Assembly (NCBI GenBank): GCA_001797815.1
Contig: MGQK01000081.1
Location: 159,474 to 181,167 of the forward strand
Source: Deltaproteobacteria bacterium RBG_13_61_14
GTDB lineage: Bacteria; RBG-13-61-14
Length of the DNA: 21,694 bases
Reading direction: 5' to 3'
This document shows, piece by piece, positions 1 to 5,023 of this stretch. Every line of letters starts with the position of its first letter. Positions within the stretch are counted from its first letter, which is position 1. The notes under the pieces were generated by a model. It searched no databases, was not told the origin of the DNA, and saw only the letters and a list, made by a program, of their open reading frames with translations. The translations under genes and the position numbers were made by a program.

Positions 1-37
1 CGCCATGAGTGAGCCCGAACCTCGCGAGTTGCCGAGG

Positions 38-90
38 CTAAGTCCTTCGATTCATAAGTTCGATGACGAACTTATTTACTCAGGACTTAG
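38..90. repeat. Palindromic repeat, unit 1 of dispersed hairpin family
   Basis: The outer arms CTAAGTCC (38-45) and GGACTTAG (83-90) are perfect inverted repeats. A second nested pair, ATAAGTTCG (54-62) and CGAACTTAT (67-75), closes over the 4-nt loop ATGA. The arm ends resemble the reverse complement of the neighbouring unit at 86-160: both share TTCGATTC next to one arm and TTACTCAG next to the other. The two units are therefore the same family in opposite orientation, sharing CTTAG at 86-90. No coding capacity is seen. A non-autonomous MITE- or REP-like element is inferred. Confidence 0.6.
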
Positions 91-160
91 TGCTGAGTAA
101 GCAAATAAGCCTTTGCGAGAAAATAAATATGTCATTGTATTTGCGAATCGAAGCACTAAG
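86..160. repeat. Palindromic repeat, unit 2 of dispersed hairpin family
   Basis: The arms CTTAGTGCT (86-94) and AGCACTAAG (152-160) are perfect inverted repeats. An inner pair, GCAAATA (101-107) and TATTTGC (138-144), extends the hairpin. A second copy in the same orientation lies at 4902-4977. The terminal 20 nt and the last 33 nt or so are nearly identical between the copies, while the central 20 nt or so differ. Open frames that run through it are incidental. Confidence 0.7.
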
Positions 161-173
161 CGCGGCCGCGCTC

Positions 174-557
174 TCAGTGCGAGGTGTAATCCACCGGCCC
201 GGCGCCCTTGACCGCCACCGCGAAGCAGAAGCAGTGGATCCCGGCGTGCTCGCTGATCGGCTTGAGGCTGTGCACGGCGTTGGGCGGGATGTGCACGAGG
301 TCGCCCGGCACGATCAGGCGCTCTTCGTCCTCGATGACCATGATCCCGCGGCCGCTGGTCACGTAATAGAACTCGTGGGTCGGGTGATGGTGGGGGTTGA
401 CCGCGCTCCCGCCCTGCACCTCGAACTCGCTGACCAGTTCCAGGAAACCGCCCTCGGTGACGGCCTTCATCTCCCGCGGCTCCACCAGCCACCACACCGC
501 CACCGTGCCCTCGTGCTCCAGGGCCGGGGCCTTGTCCTGAATCGAACGGACGTCCAT
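174..557 (-). CDS. Small single-domain cupin protein
   Basis: This is a 127-residue single-domain cupin, probably a soluble metal-binding beta-barrel of the RmlC-like fold. Cupin motif 1 is complete: G50, H56, H58, E62 and G69 fit G-x5-H-x-H-x3-E-x6-G. Motif 2 is P84-G-D-x2-H89-I-P-P-N93. These supply the usual three-His/one-Glu metal site. The ATG at 557 is chosen because AGGAGG lies six bases upstream; an in-frame TTG at 563 touches that site and is unlikely to be used. It is the last gene of the leftward cluster, separated from the sugar-binding lipoprotein gene by 244 bp of repeat-rich DNA, so cotranscription is uncertain. Cupins of this size act as isomerases, dioxygenases or small-molecule sensors. 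The substrate cannot be read from the sequence. Confidence 0.85.
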   Translation of the reverse strand: MDVRSIQDKAPALEHEGTVAVWWLVEPREMKAVTEGGFLELVSEFEVQGGSAVNPHHHPTHEFYYVTSGRGIMVIEDEERLIVPGDLVHIPPNAVHSLKPISEHAGIHCFCFAVAVKGAGPVDYTSH

Positions 558-576
558 CTCCAACCTCCTCGGAAAA

Positions 577-790
577 TTTTTTCACCGCGGATTAACGCGG
601 ATAAACACAGATAAGAAAAGAAAAAAATCTCGGGTTAAGAAAAAAGAATTTTATCTTTTCTTCTCCAAACGACACCGGCCGGCAAGCGCCCCTCGATTTT
701 ATCAAAACGTCTTGAACGCCGGATCAGCCGGGATGAAGGCAGATCACTTTTCTCTTCATCCGCGTTTATTCCCGTTCATCCGCGGTAAAA
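577..790. repeat. Inverted pair of CCGCGGAT-type repeats filling the cupin/lipoprotein intergenic gap
   Basis: The left arm at about 582-612 contains ACCGCGGAT, AACG and ATAAAC blocks. The reverse complement of about 755-787 carries the same blocks in the same order with about six mismatches. Between them lies an AT-rich stretch with a further inverted pair, AAGAAAAGA (613-621) and TCTTTTCTT (654-662). No gene is recognisable in 558-801. The layout resembles a small TIR-bounded element, or two oppositely oriented copies of a short dispersed repeat. Confidence 0.55.
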
Positions 791-801
791 ACTCTTCCTC
801 T

Positions 802-1836
802 TCATCGGACGTAAACCCGATTGGCGAGATCCAGGTATTGCACCACGTTTTCCTGGGTCACTAACTCGAAGGGGATCAGCATCTCCTTGGGCAAGGCATC
901 GCCCTTGAGGTGCCGGTAGCAGGCCTGCACCCCGCCGGCGCCTTGCGCTTCCGGGTTCTGGAAAACCGTGGCCGCGATCTTGCCGGCCAGGATCGAGTTC
1001 AAGGTCTCCGGCAACCCGTCCACCCCCACGAGCTGGATCTGGCCGGACAGCCCGAACTGTTCCGCCGCCTGCAGCGCGCCCAGGATCATGTCGTCGTTGT
1101 TGGCCAGGATGAAGGAGAAATTCTTGTCCCGGCTCAAAATGCTCTCGGTCACGCTCTGGCCCTTGCCCCGGTCATAGTCCGCGTATTGCTCAGTAAGCTC
1201 GATCTTGTCCTGCAGGCCCTCTTTCTGAAGCTCTCTCTTGAAGCCGTCGTTGCGGGCGATGTCCGTGACCTGGCCGGGCATTCCCCGCAAGTAGATCCCG
1301 CGCAGCCGTTCCTGGCCGGAGCGGCGGTAGAAATCGGCCAGCCACTTGCCCAGGAGCTCGCCCGACTCGCGCTGGTTGGAGCCGACAAAGGTCACGTAGT
1401 CGCCGCCGTTGGCCCGGCCGTTGAACTGGACCACCGGCACCCCGGTCCGGTTGGCGGCCTCGATCGAGGCCACCGAGGCGTCGAGGCTCGCGGCCTCAAA
1501 AGCCAGGCAATCAATCTTCTGGCTGAGCAGGCGCTGGACGTTATCCAGCTCTTTGCCGGTGTCGTTCATGGCGTCGGTCTCGATCAACCTGACCACCCCC
1601 AGCCGGCGCGCTTCGTTCTGGGCCGCGCGCTGCAAGGCCGCCACGTAAGGGAAGGCCAGGTTCTGATAGGATACCCCGATCACATAGACGCTCTTCTCCA
1701 CCGGGGTTGGCGCCGGGGCCGGGGCGGGTGCCGGGGCTGGCGCCGGCGCTTGCTCCGGGCCCTTTTCCGGCTTGCACCCTGCCAAGGCCGCCAACCCGAT
1801 CAAGAACATTCCCATAACCATTGCTTTGCTTCTCAT
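802..1836 (-). CDS. Sugar ABC transporter substrate-binding lipoprotein (RbsB-like, Peripla_BP_4)
   Basis: This 344-residue protein is a periplasmic binding protein of the ribose/galactose type (type 1 fold). Residues 1-20 are a lipoprotein signal with lipobox LAGC, making Cys21 the probable lipidated residue. An Ala-Pro repeat linker follows at about 29-43 and would hold the binding domain away from the membrane. The body begins VYVIGVSYQNLAFPYV and contains the family blocks FILANNDDMILGA and VGVDGLPETLNSI. The start at 1836 is set by AAGGAGG seven bases upstream and by the signal peptide; an upstream in-frame start would bury the signal behind 34 unrelated residues. It should deliver a sugar or sugar-like ligand to the permease encoded at 2277-3236. 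The two genes are separated by the S23 cassette, and no ATPase gene is present. Confidence 0.9.
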   Translation of the reverse strand: MRSKAMVMGMFLIGLAALAGCKPEKGPEQAPAPAPAPAPAPAPTPVEKSVYVIGVSYQNLAFPYVAALQRAAQNEARRLGVVRLIETDAMNDTGKELDNVQRLLSQKIDCLAFEAASLDASVASIEAANRTGVPVVQFNGRANGGDYVTFVGSNQRESGELLGKWLADFYRRSGQERLRGIYLRGMPGQVTDIARNDGFKRELQKEGLQDKIELTEQYADYDRGKGQSVTESILSRDKNFSFILANNDDMILGALQAAEQFGLSGQIQLVGVDGLPETLNSILAGKIAATVFQNPEAQGAGGVQACYRHLKGDALPKEMLIPFELVTQENVVQYLDLANRVYVR

Positions 1837-1853
1837 GAAAAAACCTCCTTGCT

Positions 1854-1881
1854 GAAGGGTGAAGGGTGAAAGGTGAAGGGT
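1854..1881. repeat. Four tandem 7-bp repeats (GAAGGGT), left flank of S23 gene
   Basis: The units are GAAGGGT, GAAGGGT, GAAAGGT and GAAGGGT. They end 4 bp from the stop codon of the four-helix-bundle gene. A matching inverted array flanks the other side of that gene at 2253-2280. Confidence 0.75.
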
Positions 1882-1885
1882 GAAA

Positions 1886-2266
1886 TCATGGTTTGGCACG
1901 CCTCTTGGTGTTGAGGATAATCCGGGTAATGATGGCAATCAGTTCATTGGTTTCTTGGATTAAAGGCGACAGCCGGGTCTTGGAAACCAAAGCCGATTCA
2001 GAGAGGAGTTTCAGCCAATACAGGCTCTCCCTCGCCTCTTTCTGGGCCAAGCCGTATTTATGAATGAAATCCGCCCGACTTTCGGCGGCCTGAGCTTCTT
2101 CCACGTTCGCTCCCACGGAGGTGGCCGAGCGCAAATACTGACGGGCGATTACTTTTCCCGCGCCATCCCCCTTCTCGATTACATATTGATACAAGCGAAT
2201 GGCTCGAAGAGCATACCTGAAGGTCCGTTCCGTGATATCCCGACCCTTCTTTCCTTCACCCTTCAT
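1886..2266 (-). CDS. Four-helix-bundle protein (S23 / 23S rRNA intervening-sequence protein family)
   Basis: This 126-residue protein fits the S23/IVP family, which forms homopentamers of four-helix bundles and is related to the Avd accessory proteins of diversity-generating retroelements. Its cellular role is unknown. Visible family features are an N-terminal amphipathic helix with AIRLYQYVIEKG, the conserved block YLRSATSVGANVEEA near residues 44-58, SRADFIHKYGLAQKEARES at about 63-81, then YWLKLL and a C-terminal ELIAII helix. The first codons (MKGEGK) lie inside a 7-bp repeat array, and GGTGAAGG serves as the ribosome site. It sits between an ABC permease and its binding protein, a place where it has no obvious partner. 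The gene is visibly more AT-rich than its neighbours and is bracketed by inverted repeats, which suggests insertion. Confidence 0.88.
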   Translation of the reverse strand: MKGEGKKGRDITERTFRYALRAIRLYQYVIEKGDGAGKVIARQYLRSATSVGANVEEAQAAESRADFIHKYGLAQKEARESLYWLKLLSESALVSKTRLSPLIQETNELIAIITRIILNTKRRAKP

Positions 2267-2280
2267 CCTTCACCTTTCAT
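2253..2280. repeat. Four 7-bp repeats (CCTTCAY type), right flank of S23 gene, inverted relative to 1854-1881
   Basis: The units are CCTTCAC, CCTTCAT, CCTTCAC and CTTTCAT, the reverse complement of the GTGAAGG-type array on the other side. The array contains the start codon of the S23 gene and the stop codon of the upstream permease gene. Confidence 0.7.
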
Positions 2281-3236
2281 CCTTTTTTCCTGAGGACACC
2301 ATCCACCCATACCGCCAGGATAATGATCCCGCCGATGACCATTTGTTGAACCGGGGAGGAGACATTGAGCATCACCAGCCCGTTGAAGAGCACTCCGATG
2401 ATCAAGGCGCCGACCAGGGTCTTGCTCACGGTGCCCCGGCCGCCGAAAAGGCTGGCCCCGCCCACCACCACCGCGGCAATGGCCTGCAACTCGAAGCCCT
2501 GCCCGGAGATAGCCTGGGCCGCGCCCAGCCGGGAGGTGAAGACCAACCCGCCGAGCCCGGCGCAGAACCCGCTGATTAAATAGACCGAAAGCTTGATCCG
2601 GCGGACATTGACGCCGGAGAGCTGGGCCGCTTTTTCGTTGCTGCCGGTGGCATAGACAAAGCGGCCGAAGCGGGTGTAGTGGAGGACGATCGAGGCTAGG
2701 GCCGCGGTCAAGAGCAGCACCAGGACCGGGACCGGGATGGCGGCCAGGCTCTCTTGCCCGAGCAGGCGATAGCCCGGCGCCAGGTTGTAGATCGGGTTCA
2801 CCCGGAACCACACCGCGAAGCCCCGAAAGGCGGTGAGGGTGCCGAGCGTGACGATCAGGGGGTTGACCCCTGCCCCGGCGATCACCGCCCCGTTGAGCGC
2901 CCCGCCCAGGAGCCCGACCAGGAGCGGCAGCAAGAAGGCGAGGGGGAGGTTGTAGCTTTGGGACCCGGATTGGGCAAAGAGCGCCGAGAAGATTCCGGCC
3001 ACGGCCAAGAGCGAGCCGACGGACAGGTCAATCCCGGCGGTGAGGATGGTGAAGAGGACCCCGATGGCGAGGATGCCGGTGACCGAGACCTGGAGCAGGA
3101 TCAGGAAGAAGTTTTCCCGGGTGCGGAACTCCGGGCTGATACTGGCGAAGACGAGCACCACCCCGAGGAGGGCCAGATAGATCCCGTACTCCCGGGCCGC
3201 CAGGAGCCACCGGCGCGAGACCGACGCGGCGCTCAT
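2277..3236 (-). CDS. Ribose-type sugar ABC transporter permease (RbsC-like, BPD_transp_2)
   Basis: This 319-residue inner-membrane protein is strongly hydrophobic throughout, with about eight to ten predicted membrane helices. The family signature AGIDLSVGSLLAVAG is at about residues 65-80, followed by GVNPLIVTLGTLTAFRGF and then GLGGLVFTSRLGAAQ. The C-terminal GGASLFGGRGTVSKTLVGAL block is typical of RbsC/XylH. It would form the channel through which the ligand of the lipoprotein (802-1836) crosses the membrane. The stop codon lies inside the 7-bp repeat array that flanks the S23 gene, so the last residues may have been changed by that insertion. RbsC-type permeases need an RbsA-type ATPase, and none is encoded here. 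The gene starts 73 bp after the DUF6282 gene and probably shares its promoter. Confidence 0.92.
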   Translation of the reverse strand: MSAASVSRRWLLAAREYGIYLALLGVVLVFASISPEFRTRENFFLILLQVSVTGILAIGVLFTILTAGIDLSVGSLLAVAGIFSALFAQSGSQSYNLPLAFLLPLLVGLLGGALNGAVIAGAGVNPLIVTLGTLTAFRGFAVWFRVNPIYNLAPGYRLLGQESLAAIPVPVLVLLLTAALASIVLHYTRFGRFVYATGSNEKAAQLSGVNVRRIKLSVYLISGFCAGLGGLVFTSRLGAAQAISGQGFELQAIAAVVVGGASLFGGRGTVSKTLVGALIIGVLFNGLVMLNVSSPVQQMVIGGIIILAVWVDGVLRKKG

Positions 3237-3309
3237 GCCCGATCCTTCATCCCGAATTACCCATGCGCACCCTGCCCCCTCTGGTTCCCAGGCCCGGCGG
3301 GGGAAGCGG

Positions 3310-4290
3310 CTAGGCCAGGCCCAGGAGATAGGAGGGGTTTTTCTTGACCATCTTTTCGATGTTCTTCCTGCTCACGCCCAGCGCCAGCAGGAGCCGGATG
3401 AAGAGCATCATCCCTTCCACCGGGTGCACGTTGAGCATGGTGCCCAGGTCGGTGCTCATCACCACCCGGTCGGGCCCCACCTGCTTGATGATCTCCAGCA
3501 TCTCCAAGGGGTCGCCGTTGGGGTTGTTGAAGTGCGGCACCGAGGAATACATGAATAGGCCGACAAAGGCCCCCCGCCGGCCCATCTCTTTTTGCTGCGC
3601 GATGGTGGCGCGGTTCACGTTCCAGTTGGGGTGGGTGAGCAGGATCTTTTTGATCCCCATCCGGCGGGCGGCGTCAATCACCACGAAGCGCTCCTTGACC
3701 GAGGCGTGGCAGGGGTCCAGGATCAAGTCATATTTCTTGACGATCTCCAGGATCTCCATCAGCTCCTTGCGGGGCTTGCCCTTGCTATCGAGCAGCTCGA
3801 TCCCGCCTTTCTCGCCCATGACCCGGTGGTGGTGGGCCGCGTCGTGGCTGGGCAGCCACACCTTCTTGCCCCCGGCCCGGGCGCAGACCTCCACCGACTC
3901 CGGGAATAAGCCCCCCACGTAGTAGTTGCACACGATCCCGCCGAACACCCGGACCGGCTTGAGTGATTTCTCTTTTGCATAGAGGTCCACCAGCTCCTGC
4001 ACGTAGGGCGCGGTAAAGGCGGTGGGCATGGTCATGGACTTGAACAGCACCGCCTTCATGCCGGCGTCGGTGGCCCGGCGGGCGATGTGGCTCTGGCTCC
4101 AGCCGGTGTCAATCAGCGGGTCGGGCCAGCAGTGGATGTGGAGGTCGCAGGCCCCCTGCATCAGCTCCATCACCTCGTCCTCGGTGATGGTGCCCAGCCG
4201 CGCCCCCATGCTCTCCACCGTGTGGTAGGCCCGCTTGGCGTCGTTGCGGTATTTCGGCTCGAAACTGGGTTCGTAATTTTCCTTGACCAT
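3310..4290 (-). CDS. DUF6282-type metal-dependent hydrolase (amidohydrolase-like)
   Basis: This is a 326-residue protein. GACDLHIHCWPD supplies His51 and His53, the metal-binding HxH of amidohydrolase/PHP-like barrels. Further plausible ligands follow at the ends of beta strands: Lys84 in VLFKS, His149/153-155 in LPSHDAAHHH, His195 in LDPCHAS, His220 in LLTHPNW and Asp281 in STDLG. The N-terminal layout (HIH...PD, then ARRATDAGMKAVLFKS) is that of the DUF6282 family; a hydrolase acting on a small organic substrate is inferred. The start at 4290 is chosen for AGGAGG just upstream; an in-frame extension of 16 residues has no such site. It is the first gene of the leftward cluster, which suggests it processes the compound imported by the transporter. 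Confidence 0.82.
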   Translation of the reverse strand: MVKENYEPSFEPKYRNDAKRAYHTVESMGARLGTITEDEVMELMQGACDLHIHCWPDPLIDTGWSQSHIARRATDAGMKAVLFKSMTMPTAFTAPYVQELVDLYAKEKSLKPVRVFGGIVCNYYVGGLFPESVEVCARAGGKKVWLPSHDAAHHHRVMGEKGGIELLDSKGKPRKELMEILEIVKKYDLILDPCHASVKERFVVIDAARRMGIKKILLTHPNWNVNRATIAQQKEMGRRGAFVGLFMYSSVPHFNNPNGDPLEMLEIIKQVGPDRVVMSTDLGTMLNVHPVEGMMLFIRLLLALGVSRKNIEKMVKKNPSYLLGLA

Positions 4291-4353
4291 CTTCCCCTCC
4301 TTTTGCCGTCCGACAAACGGAACGGCCCTCCCGGCCAACTGGCTCTGCCCGGT

Positions 4354-4387
4354 CCGGAAAATTTCTTCCGGCCCGGCTCTCCGGGCC
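4354..4387 (-). other. Hairpins in the 5' leader of the DUF6282/ABC transcript
   Basis: On the leftward transcript GGCCCGG and CCGGGCC (70-76 and 81-87 of the 4300s) form a 7-bp stem. CCGGAA (4354-4359) and TTCCGG (4366-4371) form an alternative hairpin that shares bases with it. They lie between the predicted start site near 4398 and the start codon at 4290. Leader regulation is possible, but no known riboswitch class is recognised. Confidence 0.3.
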
Positions 4388-4404
4388 TCGGGGGTCGGCC
4401 TATC

Positions 4405-4432
4405 ACTATACTTGATCCCCTGCCAGTTTCAA
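4405..4432 (-). promoter_or_regulatory. Sigma-70-type promoter for the DUF6282/ABC cluster
   Basis: On the minus strand TTGAAA (4432-4427), a 16-bp spacer and TATAGT (4410-4405) each match five of six consensus bases. A start near 4398 would give a leader of about 108 nt ahead of the DUF6282 start codon. Confidence 0.55.
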
Positions 4433-4470
4433 CTCTTTTTCCTTCTCACTCCTTTTTCGGGTCCGGGAAG

Positions 4471-4500
4471 TTTACGAGCCTCATCGCAGTATGCTAGAAT
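4471..4500 (+). promoter_or_regulatory. Candidate promoter for tRNA-Arg
   Basis: TTTACG (4471-4476), an 18-bp spacer and TAGAAT (4495-4500) lie about 90 bp upstream of the tRNA. Together with the leftward promoter at 4405-4432 this makes a divergent promoter region. Confidence 0.4.
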
Positions 4501-4590
4501 ACTAACTAAAAGGCGGAAGGCTTAACGGATCGGGATCGCGACGAGGCGCCCGAGAAGCCGGTCGCAAACCGGGCCTTTCTCGCCGGGGGA

Positions 4591-4667
4591 GCGCTCGTAG
4601 CTCAGTTGGATAGAGCAGCGGACTTCTAATCCGCAGGTCGCAGGTTCGAGTCCTGCCGGGCGCGCCA
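4591..4667 (+). tRNA. tRNA-Arg (anticodon TCT)
   Basis: The cloverleaf is complete at 77 nt. The acceptor stem GCGCTCG pairs with CGGGCGC (4657-4663) through one T-G wobble, the discriminator is G, and CCA is encoded at 4665-4667. The anticodon stem GCGGA/TCCGC encloses CTTCTAA, giving anticodon TCT for AGA codons. The T-arm is GCAGG/CCTGC around TTCGAGT. It is the only plus-strand gene in the first 12.6 kb. Confidence 0.96.
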
Positions 4668-4705
4668 GAAGATAAGCAAGTTACGCGATCCTCGTTTCCG
4701 GGTAG

Positions 4706-4726
4706 CCGCGACCGCCCCGGTCGCGG
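4706..4726 (+). terminator. Hairpin downstream of tRNA-Arg, possible terminator
   Basis: CCGCGACCG (4706-4714) and CGGTCGCGG (4718-4726) form a perfect 9-bp stem with a CCC loop, 38 bp after the tRNA. Only a broken T-rich tract follows, so termination is plausible but not certain. Confidence 0.4.
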
Positions 4727-4776
4727 ATTCCTGGTTTCGTTCACGTTCACGGAAGGTGGATCCATCACTTAGAAAT

Positions 4777-4897
4777 TATCTCAAAACCGAACGACCTAGC
4801 GCGCGAATCCAATCGCGCGCTACGAAATGGGTGGATTTTTCGTAGGGCGGGTTTGGATACCCGCCCGAAAATCCAAAACCAAATGACTTTTGAGATA
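4777..4897. repeat. Composite palindromic element with 10-bp terminal inverted repeats
   Basis: TATCTCAAAA (4777-4786) and TTTTGAGATA (4888-4897) are perfect inverted ends. Inside are two hairpins: TAGCGCGCGA/TCGCGCGCTA (4797-4822, loop ATCCAA) and GGGCGGGT/ACCCGCCC (4845-4866, loop TTGGAT). The second is lengthened by GGATTTTT upstream and GAAAATCC downstream. There is no open frame of interest. The structure is MITE-like. Confidence 0.6.
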
Positions 4898-4901
4898 GTC
4901 T

Positions 4902-4977
4902 CTTAGTGCTGAGTGAGCAAACTCATCGAGCAAGCAGAAATGATTATGTCATCGTATTTGCGAATCGAAGCGCTAAG
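4902..4977. repeat. Palindromic repeat, unit 3 of dispersed hairpin family
   Basis: The arms are CTTAGTGCT (4902-4910) and AGCGCTAAG (4969-4977). It is a same-orientation copy of the unit at 86-160: the first 20 nt differ at one position and the last 33 nt or so at two, while the centre has diverged. It directly abuts the composite element at 4777-4897. Confidence 0.7.
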
Positions 4978-5023
4978 CCATGTCTGAATTCACCCACAAA
5001 TTCTTGGGAGGATCCCGGTTTTT

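Noticed and set aside
38-160. CRISPR-like array from clustered palindromes
   Set aside because: The units overlap, differ in orientation and have no regular spacers; no cas gene is nearby.
76-585. Minus-strand frame overlapping the cupin gene and ending in the hairpin repeat
   Set aside because: The cupin frame carries complete cupin motifs; this one is Arg/Gly-rich shadow sequence running into the repeat.
4502-4768. Minus-strand open frame of 88 codons containing [20 protein letters not shown]
   Set aside because: It is the antisense translation of tRNA-Arg, a frequent false protein in databases; no ribosome site and no other coding signal.
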